Source: Candidatus Methanolliviera sp. GoM_oil
GTDB lineage: Archaea > Halobacteriota > Methanoliparia > Methanoliparales > Methanoliparaceae
Assembly (NCBI GenBank): GCA_902158735.1
Contig: CABGHG010000038.1
Coordinates: 1 to 11,788 of the forward strand
Direction of reading: 5' to 3'
DNA: 11,788 nt
The translations under genes were made by a program, and so were the position numbers. The notes beneath the pieces were generated by a model, which did no database searches, had not been told where the DNA came from, and was given only the letters and a program-made list of their open reading frames with translations. The stretch's first letter is position 1. Each line of letters begins with the position of its first letter. Below, piece after piece: positions 1-6,803 of this stretch.

Positions 1-101
1 TAAAAGTTGGAAGTTTCATCCTATCCTCTGGTAAGAAGAGCAGTTATTACGTGGATAAATATCTTTTCGGTTCCGCTCCTGTCTTTGCCAAGACCATGTG
101 A
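1..101 (+). pseudogene. pyrE: pyrE fragment (orotate phosphoribosyltransferase), cut at both visible ends
   Basis: Reading from base 3 in the plus direction gives KVGSFILSSGKKSSYYVDKY, which matches the N-terminal substrate-binding segment of orotate phosphoribosyltransferase (the F-x-L-x-SG-x-x-S-x-YY-D pattern). The frame then stops at TGA 99-101, where a full PyrE would run on for another ~130 residues with the PRPP loop. The true start lies outside the window; the second copy at 6666 shows what it should look like. The downstream end is joined to an acyl-CoA dehydrogenase fragment on the other strand. The fragment cannot make an active enzyme because the PRPP-binding motif is absent. Family call is by motif recall, not by search. 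Confidence 0.72.
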
Positions 102-118
102 ATGTCCGATATGTGCGC
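1..118 (+). repeat. 118-bp direct repeat, copy 1 (chimeric pyrE/acyl-CoA dehydrogenase junction)
   Basis: Bases 1-118 match 6703-6820 with only two differences seen by eye (T at 78 is C in copy 2; G at 98 is A). The repeat includes the pyrE fragment and the short reversed piece of acyl-CoA dehydrogenase following it. It ends at GCGC, after which copy 1 continues in acyl-CoA dehydrogenase and copy 2 in acyl-CoA synthetase. Copy 1 starts at the window edge, so the repeat may be longer to the left. Both copies have the same orientation. Confidence 0.95.
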
Positions 119-580
119 ATTCGTTATGAAACACTTCCTCCCATTCAAAATATAATGCTCACCCTCCTTCTTAGCAGTCGTTCCTATCCCGAAGAGATCG
201 GATCCACCGGATGGCTCGGTTACGGCGAGAGAAGCGTATATTTCACCTTTTGAGAGATTAGGAAGAAATTTATCTTTCTGTTCATCACTTCCAAAATGGA
301 CCAGAGGCGCCTGTCCTGCCTGTAAGCATTGAAGGGCAAAACCCATCGCCGGGGAGATCCTTGATATCTCCTCAATGACCGCGATCGTAGAAATGTGATC
401 CATAGGCCCTGTCGGTGATATCGCGGCAAATCCGAGGTCGGAGATCTTCTTTATCAATTCGATCGGCGTCTCCCCCGTTTCATCCATTGAACTTACCAAG
501 GGATCTATCTCCTTCTCCGCAAATTCTCTTGCGGATTTCTTCAACATCTCCTGCTGTGGCGTTAGAGAGAATTCATACAT
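77..580 (-). pseudogene. Acyl-CoA dehydrogenase, N-terminal fragment
   Basis: The first ~165 residues are a clear acyl-CoA dehydrogenase: an N-terminal helical domain beginning MYEFSLTPQQEMLKK, then the middle-domain flavin/substrate motif LAVTEPSGGSD and KCFITNAHISD. The family normally runs ~380 residues, so the C-terminal helical domain with the catalytic base is missing. The frame continues into reversed pyrE sequence and stops at 47-49, so the last ~10 codons are foreign. The start at 580 is supported by AAGGTGAT five bases upstream. It is divergent from the enoyl-CoA hydratase gene, a natural beta-oxidation partner. It is almost surely inactive. The native 3' part is not in the window. 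Confidence 0.85.
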
Positions 581-767
581 TTAAATCACCTTTTTTTATG
601 TTTGTTCAATTTTTAACTACAGTTTTGCACACCATTTATAAAGTTATGTTATGTAATGCTCTTTGCAAAGAAAGGACCATACACATGGGCTGTCAACTCG
701 TTTGAGTATTCGGCTTTAGAAATCTGTTTATAGAAGAAAGCCTATAAAACTATGGGAGGAAACAAAG
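581..767. promoter_or_regulatory. Divergent promoter region, acyl-CoA dehydrogenase fragment / enoyl-CoA hydratase
   Basis: This gap separates two divergent starts. Near 630-640 lies CTTTATAAA read on the minus strand, which is TTTATAAAG on the plus strand, so the same element could act as an archaeal TATA box in either direction. A second possible plus-strand TATA (GTTTATAG) is near 726. The plus gene has a strong ribosome site GGGAGGA before ATG 768; the minus gene has AGGTGAT before ATG 580. No operator repeat stands out. TATA assignment is by pattern only. Confidence 0.45.
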
Positions 768-1580
768 ATGCCCGATGTTGGTGTTCGTTTGGAATGGAAA
801 GGACGGATTGCGGTTGTCACACTCAACCGTCCTGAGAGATGGAATGCATTCAATGAGGAGATGTGGTCTAGCCTCGATCAAGTCGTTTCGAAACTAGAAG
901 AGAAATTACCGCGCGTGGTGGTAGTGACAGGCGCTGGCAAGAAGGCTTTTTGTGCAGGGTTTGATGTCAATCCTGACAATCCGCAGGTTGCAACTCTGAT
1001 AGACGCGGTTCAGGCGCATGATCGTGAACCCGCGGATATCCTGATCAGACGCATTCGATCCGCAGTGGACGGCTTGTTCTCTTTGCCCGTTCCCATAATA
1101 GCTGCCGTCAATGGAAGTGCCTATGGAGGCGGAGCGGAAATCGCATTTCGATGTGATATGAGGGTGATAGATCCTAATGCGGTTATCTGCTCTTCGGAGG
1201 TTAGATTAGGACTCATGCCAGACCACGGCGGTGGAGTGGCGCTCACACGGCTGGTTGGACCATCAAAAGCAGCAGACATAATCCTTACTGCACGCAAAGT
1301 CACGGCCAAAGAGGCTTTTAACCTTGGCCTCGTCAATCGCATCAGTGCTCCGGGCAAGTCACTCGACGAGTCCATCGCACTTGCAGAAACCATCGCTAAA
1401 AACGGGCCCCGTGCTGTACGTTTTGCCCTAGAAGTGATCCGTCGGACCGCCGACATGCCTCTTAAAGAGGCCCTTGAACTGGAGCTCGAACGGGCCGTGA
1501 CTCTCATCTCCTCTGGGGAATGCTATCATGGTATATCAGCATTCCTTTCAAAGAAAGAACCTGAATTTCCAGAGATATAG
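768..1580 (+). CDS. Enoyl-CoA hydratase/isomerase (crotonase) family protein
   Basis: At 270 residues this is a full-length crotonase. The oxyanion-hole segments are visible at FCAGFD (residues 61-66) and AAVNGSAYGGGAE (112-124). Glu124 and Glu144 (in SSEVRLGLMP) sit where the two catalytic glutamates of enoyl-CoA hydratase lie, so hydration of a trans-2-enoyl-CoA to the 3-hydroxyacyl-CoA is the most likely reaction. Crotonases also include isomerases, hydrolases and ring-cleavage enzymes, so the substrate is open. The start at 768 has GGGAGGA at ideal distance. Of about 20 arginines, 16 are CGN and only 4 AGR, opposite to the glycyl radical gene nearby, suggesting more recent transfer, perhaps from a bacterium. 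Its upstream partner, the dehydrogenase, is broken, so this enzyme must work with partners elsewhere. Cytoplasmic; no signal peptide or membrane segment. Confidence 0.9.
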   Translation: MPDVGVRLEWKGRIAVVTLNRPERWNAFNEEMWSSLDQVVSKLEEKLPRVVVVTGAGKKAFCAGFDVNPDNPQVATLIDAVQAHDREPADILIRRIRSAVDGLFSLPVPIIAAVNGSAYGGGAEIAFRCDMRVIDPNAVICSSEVRLGLMPDHGGGVALTRLVGPSKAADIILTARKVTAKEAFNLGLVNRISAPGKSLDESIALAETIAKNGPRAVRFALEVIRRTADMPLKEALELELERAVTLISSGECYHGISAFLSKKEPEFPEI

Positions 1581-1634
1581 AATAGAAAACCTTGAATCTC
1601 TTAACCAGACGCATTTTGCATAGAACATCCCAGT

Positions 1635-1693
1635 TGCGCATTCGTTATGAAACACTTCCTCTCATTCAAGACGTAATGCTCACCCTCCTTCTT
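1635..1693 (-). pseudogene. 59-bp remnant of an acyl-CoA dehydrogenase
   Basis: These 59 bases match 114-172 inside the acyl-CoA dehydrogenase fragment with four differences seen by eye (55/59). It corresponds to the segment around KCFITN of the middle domain. Both sides are cut: to the left it meets unrecognised sequence, to the right it is joined directly to DUF362 sequence on the opposite strand. It is too short to encode anything useful and is either a second, diverged dehydrogenase gene's remnant or a duplicated piece. Confidence 0.85.
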
Positions 1694-1694
1694 T

Positions 1695-1880
1695 CCGCTC
1701 GACAAGAGAGATGAACTTCAAGAGAGGATGGCAAACGCCGCTTGCGCAGTTAAGTCTCTCTTCGACGATGACAGGATCTGTTTCTTCAATTTTTTGATGG
1801 ATGTGACGGCTAGTTGTGATTGTGTGGGCATCTATATGCAACCGTTGATACCGGATGTGGGGATATTGGCATCAGGATAA
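1695..1880 (+). pseudogene. DUF362 family protein, internal fragment
   Basis: The plus frame ending at TAA 1878 reads about 60 residues starting PLDKRDELQERMANAA and including CFFNFLMDVTASCDC and LIPDVGILAS. This resembles the conserved central part of DUF362 iron-sulfur proteins (NF-x2-D-x-T-x2-CDC, then PD-x-GILAS, normally followed by TDPVA-D). The fragment has no start and ends right after GILAS, where sequence from the reversed glycyl radical enzyme fragment takes over. DUF362 proteins are usually 300-400 residues, often with a ferredoxin domain. Recognition is by motif memory; no search was possible. Confidence 0.65.
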
Positions 1881-2152
1881 AACGCTCCTCCGAACTCTTT
1901 TCCGTTATAGCTTCCCACTATAAGTTCATCCGGCCAGATGTTCACCGAAATTTTTGCTATAACGTTTTTGATGGCTTTTGCCCGTCTAATTATCTCCGGC
2001 TCACCCTCAGTCTCCTTGTAACTCTCTGTGGCATACCTCGCTCTCTCGATAGAGAGCTCAGGGTTAGAGATTAAAGAAAAATGTCTCTCCTTCAATCTTT
2101 CGGTTCGAGACAGTTCCTTCCCTTTTTCCACTTTTTCTGTCACTTTTACCAT
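1878..2152 (-). pseudogene. Second glycyl radical enzyme, N-terminal fragment
   Basis: Roughly 90 residues match the N-terminus of the intact glycyl radical enzyme at 2655-5273: ELSIERARYATESYKETEGE against ELCIERSRYYTEVYKETEGE, and later DELIVGSYNGK against EELIVGNRTGK, about 55% identity over 55 residues. A full enzyme would be ~800 residues, so both the active-site cysteine and glycyl domains are gone. The start is most likely the ATG at 2152 (MVKVTEK), with GAGGTG seven bases upstream, rather than the ATG at 2167. The 3' end fuses with the DUF362 fragment near 1872-1880. It shows that a second, distinct glycyl radical enzyme once lived here. Confidence 0.82.
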
Positions 2153-2167
2153 TTTTCTACACCTCAT

Positions 2168-2600
2168 ATTTTTATTGTTTTTTCATTTTCTTTAGTACAT
2201 CACTTATTTCAGGTATTATTGGCCATATCGGCTGGGAATGTGTCACCAGATATTATCAGAGGAAGTAAACCCACCAAAGTTTTGTTGGAATTCTCGTTGT
2301 TACACCAGCGTCCGCCACTTTTCCAGCTCCAAATGGCTATTTCCCCTATCAGTTTTGGTGTTTATATATACCTATTCATTATGTCAAGATTCACTATGAT
2401 TATAACATTTTTTAATTTGTTGAACGCGGGTACAAAGTCTTTATTTATATTTGTAAGCATTTGAACTGCCATTTGAACCGCTCTATTGGCGGTGGGGAGT
2501 ACTGACAGGCATTACGGCCTCTATATCAAAAACGGCTGGGCTCAAAACAGATTTTAAAACCGCTGTGAGCAATCGTCGATGATTCTTTTCACACTAAAAA
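2168..2600. other. Gene-poor stretch without a convincing coding region
   Basis: A plus-strand frame covers 2081-2464 but is Phe/Leu-rich, lacks a ribosome site and partly lies antisense to the glycyl radical fragment, so it is not called. TATA-like TTTATATATA lies near 2359-2368 with no gene at the right distance. At 2525-2569, read on the minus strand, LTAVLKSVLSPAVF resembles LMGILKSVLTPGFL of the amphipathic protein at 11152-11649; this may be a remnant of that family but the match is short. Confidence 0.5.
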
Positions 2601-2608
2601 TTTTCATA

Positions 2609-2648
2609 AACAAATTTAAGTACTATTAAACTGTGGATTAAGTACAGT
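2609..2648 (+). promoter_or_regulatory. Putative promoter/operator of the glycyl radical operon
   Basis: TTAAGTAC occurs at 2616-2623 and again at 2638-2645, a 22-bp period (about two helix turns), within an imperfect 22-bp tandem repeat. ACTGT (2630-2634) and ACAGT (2644-2648) form an inverted pair across the second copy. The first copy overlaps an A/T-rich TATA-like stretch (AAATTTAAG) placed ~35-45 nt before ATG 2655. A repressor or activator binding as two units on one DNA face would fit, but this is inference from spacing. Confidence 0.35.
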
Positions 2649-2654
2649 AAAAGA

Positions 2655-5273
2655 ATGTATACAGAAAATCGAATCGAAGGGGGAATGATCGTGAGTCAAA
2701 AAAATATGCCTGAGATACAACCAAGAAACGAGAAATTAAAGCAGAAGATTTTGAGCGCACCGTATGAGCTCTGCATCGAACGTAGCAGATATTATACTGA
2801 AGTGTATAAGGAGACAGAGGGAGAACATCCCTCCATTAGAGCCGCAAATGCCTTCGCCAATATGCTTAAAAAGATGACGATATATATCCTGGATGAAGAG
2901 CTTATCGTCGGGAACAGGACAGGCAAACTGGTCGCAAGTTCCCCCGCCATTGAGCGTGGGGATATGAGCACTGCGATATTGATGGAGTTTCACAGAATGA
3001 AGACGGCTGGAAGACATCCTTTTAAGATAAGTGAGGAGGAGGAGAAGGAGCTCTTTGAGGATCTTCTGCCGTATTGGAAGGGAAAGACCGTCTGCGACAA
3101 GAAAGGCGAGGCATGGGTTAAAGAAGGGCTGATCGACCCGGTTGGACTGCGACATCTGGACACCATACTGTTATCAGTTAAAAATATTCTGAGAATGGGA
3201 AGGAGGGATGGGGTAAGAAACCTGCTTAAGCTAACGGCCCTGGATGGTGGCATAAAAGAGGCTATAGAGCAAAAGAGCTTGGGATATCTATTTAAAACTA
3301 TCGTGGGACAGGTAAGACAGATGGACGCAATCACTAAAAATAGCATAAATCTTGCCACAAATGTTCTCGATGTTGAGGGGCACCTGGTGATAGGACATAA
3401 TAATGCGATCAAAAAGGGATTCAAGGGGATAAAGGAGGATGCTCTACGTAGACTGGAAGAGATGGATGAGGGGGACGATAGGAGAAAATTCATTGAGAGT
3501 GTGATCATATGCAGTGATGCCACCAAAGTATTTGCCGATAGATTTGCAGCACTTGCTGAAGAGATGGCCGCCAAGGAAGAGGACGATAAGAGGAAGGATG
3601 AACTGTTAAAAATCGCTGAGAACTGCAGGTGGGTCCCATGGAACCCGCCCAGAAACTTCTACGAGGCGGTGCAGTTTGTTTGGTTCACCCAGATTATGTC
3701 GACGATAAGCTATGGCCATGGTGGAATCCTTGCCCTTGGTAGGATTGATCAATACCTCTATCCATTCTACAAAAAAGACAAAGAAGCGGGAAGGATAACC
3801 GATGAGGAGGTTTTGGGGCTGTTAGAGGAGTTCCAGATAAAAGAGAGTTATAACCTCCTGATCTTGCCTGCATTTGCAAAAGAGACCGATTCCCAGCTTG
3901 CTGCTGATGAATTACAAACCACCGTTGGGGGTGTTGGCATAGATGGGAAGGACGCAACGAACGAGCTCTCTTATCTATGGCTAGATGCCATTAAGAACGT
4001 TAAACTTGCCAATACCAACTCGATTAGGGTCAGTGGTAAGACACCCACGGACTTTCTCTTAAAGATAGCCGAAGTCTACGGTGCTACATCTGGACCGGCC
4101 GTATATAACGATGACATGGTCATTCCGGCACTTCTTGGATGTGGATATTCTCTGGAGGATGCAAGAGATTACGCAACGATCGGGTGTGTAGAGCCGACGG
4201 GGAGTGGAAACACGCTCGCCTGTACGGGCGGAGATGATCTTGCTCTGGCCCTCGTTTTAGAGATGATGTTGACCAACGGCGAGTTTCCAGCCCCGCTCTT
4301 TGGCCAGAAGGAGAGCATTGCTACGGGAGATCCGAGGAAGTTTACGTCCTTTGACCAACTCATGGACGCATTCAAGAGACAGATGGAATATAACGTCCAC
4401 CGTGTTGCGAAGTGCGTAAATCTGAAGAACGATGTCTGGGCCGAAGGATTTCACAACCCTTACATCTCTTCGACGCTGGATGGTTGTATCGAGAATGCTC
4501 TGGATATGGCTCAGGGCGGGGCAAAGTATAACTTCACCGCCATAACTGGACGTGGGCTTGGTACCGTTGCAGACTCTCTTGCCGCCATCAAGAAATTTGT
4601 CTTCGATGAAAATGCTCTAACGATGGATGAGATCGTAGAGATGCTTGACTCCAACTTCCGCGGTAAAGAAACCATCAGGCAGATGCTCATAAACAGGGCC
4701 CCAAAGTATGGAAATGACGACGACTACGTAGATTCCCTCGCCATAGATGTCGCAGATACGTTCTGTGATATGGTCATCGCTGAAGGGGAGAGCCCTGCGA
4801 GGAACGCACCTTTCAGGCCCAGTTTCTATTCTTATGGATTGCACGTCATGGATGGGCTTCATGGAGGTGCTACTCCCGATGGTAGACTAGCCGGTCACCC
4901 CGTTTCCAATAGCATGTCTCCCTCAGTCGGCGTAGAGAAGAAAGGGGCCACGGCTGTGCTGAAATCTGCTGCAAAGATCGATCAAAAAAGGGCAAGCAAC
5001 GGGATAGCCCTAAATCTGAAGATGGTGCCCGCACTCTTAAAAACAGAAGTAGATCGGAAAAATTTTGTGGAACTCTTAAGAACATACTTTGAGATTGGGG
5101 GGATGCAGGCACAGTTCACCGTGGTTGATGCCAAGACCCTGAGAGAAGCGCAGGCCAACCCAGAGGAGTATAAAGACCTGGTCGTGAAGGTTTCCGGCTA
5201 TAGTGCCTACTTCGTCGATCTCGGTAGGGATATTCAGAACGATGTAATTTCTAGGGCGGAGCTTGTGTTTTAA
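2655..5273 (+). CDS. Glycyl radical enzyme, PflD / glycerol dehydratase-like (Cys-x-Glu type)
   Basis: This 872-residue protein has the complete PFL-like domain followed by a glycine radical domain. The thiyl cysteine is Cys511 in ATIGCVEPTGSGNT, with Glu513 two residues later; the radical glycine is Gly848 in KVSGYSAYF near the C-terminus. Cys-x-Glu is the pattern of radical eliminases and arylacetate decarboxylases (glycerol and propanediol dehydratase, choline TMA-lyase, isethionate lyase, hydroxyphenylacetate decarboxylase), not of pyruvate formate-lyase with its adjacent cysteine pair. The archaeal PflD of Archaeoglobus, which has been linked to alkane activation, is a likely relative, so substrate cannot be fixed from motifs. 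GHLVIGH at 242-248 differs from the GH-x3-PN usual in diol dehydratases and choline lyase. The start is uncertain: ATG 2655, ATG 2685 or GTG 2691; GGGGG at the right distance favours 2691. The activase follows 19 bp later. Oxygen-sensitive cytoplasmic enzyme. Confidence 0.92.
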   Translation: MYTENRIEGGMIVSQKNMPEIQPRNEKLKQKILSAPYELCIERSRYYTEVYKETEGEHPSIRAANAFANMLKKMTIYILDEELIVGNRTGKLVASSPAIERGDMSTAILMEFHRMKTAGRHPFKISEEEEKELFEDLLPYWKGKTVCDKKGEAWVKEGLIDPVGLRHLDTILLSVKNILRMGRRDGVRNLLKLTALDGGIKEAIEQKSLGYLFKTIVGQVRQMDAITKNSINLATNVLDVEGHLVIGHNNAIKKGFKGIKEDALRRLEEMDEGDDRRKFIESVIICSDATKVFADRFAALAEEMAAKEEDDKRKDELLKIAENCRWVPWNPPRNFYEAVQFVWFTQIMSTISYGHGGILALGRIDQYLYPFYKKDKEAGRITDEEVLGLLEEFQIKESYNLLILPAFAKETDSQLAADELQTTVGGVGIDGKDATNELSYLWLDAIKNVKLANTNSIRVSGKTPTDFLLKIAEVYGATSGPAVYNDDMVIPALLGCGYSLEDARDYATIGCVEPTGSGNTLACTGGDDLALALVLEMMLTNGEFPAPLFGQKESIATGDPRKFTSFDQLMDAFKRQMEYNVHRVAKCVNLKNDVWAEGFHNPYISSTLDGCIENALDMAQGGAKYNFTAITGRGLGTVADSLAAIKKFVFDENALTMDEIVEMLDSNFRGKETIRQMLINRAPKYGNDDDYVDSLAIDVADTFCDMVIAEGESPARNAPFRPSFYSYGLHVMDGLHGGATPDGRLAGHPVSNSMSPSVGVEKKGATAVLKSAAKIDQKRASNGIALNLKMVPALLKTEVDRKNFVELLRTYFEIGGMQAQFTVVDAKTLREAQANPEEYKDLVVKVSGYSAYFVDLGRDIQNDVISRAELVF

Positions 5274-5292
5274 ATAGAACGGTGGTGTATCG

Positions 5293-6270
5293 TTGGGGGA
5301 GCAGGCAGTTCGTTTGGAGTACCCTGGAGTGAAAAGACGGGGTACTTACTCCAATCTAAAAGGGATAGTGTTTGATATCGCGCGACATGCAGTGCACGAT
5401 GGTCCCGGTATCAGATCTCTTATATTTCTTAAGGGCTGTCCTTTAAGATGCCGTTGGTGCCAGAATCCGGAGTCTCAGGAGTTCAAGCAGGAGTTAACTT
5501 ACGATAAGGAGAAGTGCATACAATGTGGTGCCTGTATTGAAGTTTGCCCGTTGGGCTGTATAAACATTGTTGATGGATTTCCAAAGGTAGATCGGGATAT
5601 CTGTAATCTCTGTGGTAAATGTGCAGAAATCTGTTATGCAGAAGCAAGACAGATGGTGGGACAGGAGATGAGCGTTGAGGAGGTTCTTTCAGAGGTGATG
5701 AAAGATCTTCCTTTCTATGAACGGTCGGGCGGAGGGGTTACCATCTCAGGCGGAGAGCCCCTATCCCAGGAGGATTTTGTATTCGCTCTTCTTTCTGCCT
5801 GCAAGGAAAAGGGGTTAAATACGGCCATAGAAACCTGCGGTTATTGCAAGGAAGAGACTATTCTTCGCTTAAGTAAAGTTACGGATCTTTTCCTCTACGA
5901 TCTGAAGCATCTCGATTCCAGGAAGCATGAAGAGGGTACTGGAAAGAGAAACGAGCAGATTCTCCAGAACCTCTCTCTTTTATTGGAGAGCAACTCCAGA
6001 GTTATATTGCGCATTCCTCTAATCCCAGGATTCAATATGGATGAGGATGCTATTGCTTCAATTGGAGAGTACATCCGGCGACTCCCCAGAACGGTTCAAG
6101 TTCAGCTTCTCCCGTTTCACAGACTGGGAACCTCGAAGTACGAAAAGCTCGGTAGAGACTATCTTTATAAGACGGTTGATTCTCCATCGGAAGAGAAAGT
6201 TCAGGCTATCTGCTCACATTTGGAGGGTATGGGAATAGAAACAAGTATTGGAGGTGGCACTAAGTTATAG
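5293..6270 (+). CDS. Glycyl radical enzyme activating enzyme (radical SAM)
   Basis: This 325-residue protein would install the radical on Gly848 of the upstream enzyme, using S-adenosylmethionine and a [4Fe-4S] cluster. The radical-SAM signature C-x3-C-x2-C is at Cys49, Cys53 and Cys56 (GCPLRCRWCQNPES). A ferredoxin-like insert with two four-cysteine sets follows: Cys75/78/81/85 and Cys104/107/110/114, plus extra Cys89. This insert separates activases of eliminases and benzylsuccinate-type enzymes from the short pyruvate formate-lyase activase. The SAM-binding GGE is at 153-155 in VTISGGEPL. Start is TTG at 5293, with GGTGGTG upstream; GTG at 5329 is an alternative, and both keep every motif. 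Cotranscribed with the enzyme gene. No clear oligo-T terminator follows on the plus strand. Confidence 0.94.
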   Translation: MGEQAVRLEYPGVKRRGTYSNLKGIVFDIARHAVHDGPGIRSLIFLKGCPLRCRWCQNPESQEFKQELTYDKEKCIQCGACIEVCPLGCINIVDGFPKVDRDICNLCGKCAEICYAEARQMVGQEMSVEEVLSEVMKDLPFYERSGGGVTISGGEPLSQEDFVFALLSACKEKGLNTAIETCGYCKEETILRLSKVTDLFLYDLKHLDSRKHEEGTGKRNEQILQNLSLLLESNSRVILRIPLIPGFNMDEDAIASIGEYIRRLPRTVQVQLLPFHRLGTSKYEKLGRDYLYKTVDSPSEEKVQAICSHLEGMGIETSIGGGTKL

Positions 6271-6307
6271 CGCTTATGGAGTTGAGATTTCAAATTCTGT
6301 GACTCCC

Positions 6308-6332
6308 AAAAATAAAAAAAAGCAAAAAAAAA
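6308..6332 (-). terminator. Oligo-T terminator of the small amphipathic gene
   Basis: Read on the minus strand, the two bases after the TAA of the gene at 6335-6565 are followed by T9, GC, T8, A, T5. There is no GC-rich stem. Runs of T without a hairpin are the usual intrinsic termination signal in archaea. On the plus strand the same bases are poly-A, so it should not stop the convergent activase transcript. Confidence 0.75.
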
Positions 6333-6334
6333 GG

Positions 6335-6565
6335 TTAATAGCTCGAATAGAGGTTAAAATACTCGAATATGGCTCCGAGGGGTTTGAAGATACGACCAAG
6401 ACGTTCTAGCAGAGGGCCAACAATTTTTGCCAGAGGAATCATCATATTGAAGAGTGCCTCAAGTAGGGGACCAAATAATCTCAATAGAGAATCCAAAAAC
6501 CTCGAGACCACCTGAAGAACTGATTCTACGATGGTGACAATTCCCTTTTCTTTGTTTTTATCCAT
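6335..6565 (-). CDS. Small amphipathic, proline-punctuated protein (unknown family)
   Basis: I do not recognise this 76-residue protein. It begins MDKNKEKG, then is almost wholly Leu/Ile/Val/Phe with regularly spaced charged residues, suggesting amphipathic helices rather than a single membrane span. Prolines fall at 33, 44, 51 and 62, that is steps of 11, 7 and 11. The larger protein at 11152-11649 has prolines at 108, 119 and 126 (steps 11, 7) in a like setting (GPLLEALF against SPLIGMLL; GPLLERLG against TPLLERIR), so they are related. The start is taken at 6565 rather than the ATG at 6571 because the upstream DNA of both paralogues then aligns with equal 54-nt spacing. It has no cysteine. 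It carries its own promoter and terminator, so it is a single-gene transcript. A surface-, membrane- or lipid-binding role is inference only. Confidence 0.7.
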   Translation of the reverse strand: MDKNKEKGIVTIVESVLQVVSRFLDSLLRLFGPLLEALFNMMIPLAKIVGPLLERLGRIFKPLGAIFEYFNLYSSY

Positions 6566-6619
6566 GATCATTGGGTCGCATATTATAATATAAATATATT
6601 TCTACTCCTCCGATTATCC
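6566..6619 (-). promoter_or_regulatory. Promoter of the small amphipathic gene with conserved upstream box
   Basis: Read on the minus strand, it runs GGATAATCGGAGGAGTAGAA, then an A/T-rich TATA-like stretch ATATATTTATATTATAATAT, then 14 bases to the ATG. The first 43 bases agree with the promoter at 11650-11703 at about 37 positions, and both put exactly 54 bases between the box and the start. The TATA-like stretch lies so close to the ATG that the mRNA should be leaderless, as is common in archaea. The GGATAA-CGGAG part upstream of the TATA is conserved beyond what a basal promoter needs and may bind a regulator. Confidence 0.65.
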
Positions 6620-6665
6620 TGTGTTCAGTTAGGTTTTTATCTTCGTTCTCCCTCTAATCACTCAT

Positions 6666-6803
6666 ATGATTATATCAGAGATGATAAAAGATTCCGGCGC
6701 CTTAAAAGTTGGAAGTTTCATCCTATCCTCTGGTAAGAAGAGCAGTTATTACGTGGATAAATATCTTTTCGGTTCCGCCCCTGTCTTTGCCAAGACCATA
6801 TGA
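6666..6803 (+). pseudogene. pyrE: pyrE fragment with native 5' end
   Basis: ATG at 6666 starts MIISEMIKDSGALKVGSFIL and continues SSGKKSSYYVDKYLFGSAPV, the N-terminal part of orotate phosphoribosyltransferase. TGA at 6801 ends it after 45 codons, against about 175 expected, so the PRPP motif and most of the fold are missing. The last few codons are probably reversed acyl-CoA dehydrogenase sequence, as in copy 1. A weak TATA-like TTTTTAT near 6634 would give a nearly leaderless message. It is divergent from the amphipathic gene. Truncated de novo pyrimidine gene; a working pyrE must exist elsewhere or the cell must salvage. Confidence 0.75.

Noticed and set aside
2081..2464. Plus-strand 127-residue open frame rich in Phe, Leu, His and Ser
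   Set aside because: Partly antisense to the glycyl radical fragment, no ribosome site, composition typical of a reversed reading, no recognisable motif.
2655..5273. Classical pyruvate formate-lyase
   Set aside because: The adjacent cysteine pair of pyruvate formate-lyase is absent; Cys511 is followed by Val-Glu-Pro, the eliminase/decarboxylase pattern.
6308..6332. Poly-A tract as a terminator for the activase on the plus strand
   Set aside because: Archaeal intrinsic termination needs T runs on the coding strand; these are T runs only for the minus-strand gene.
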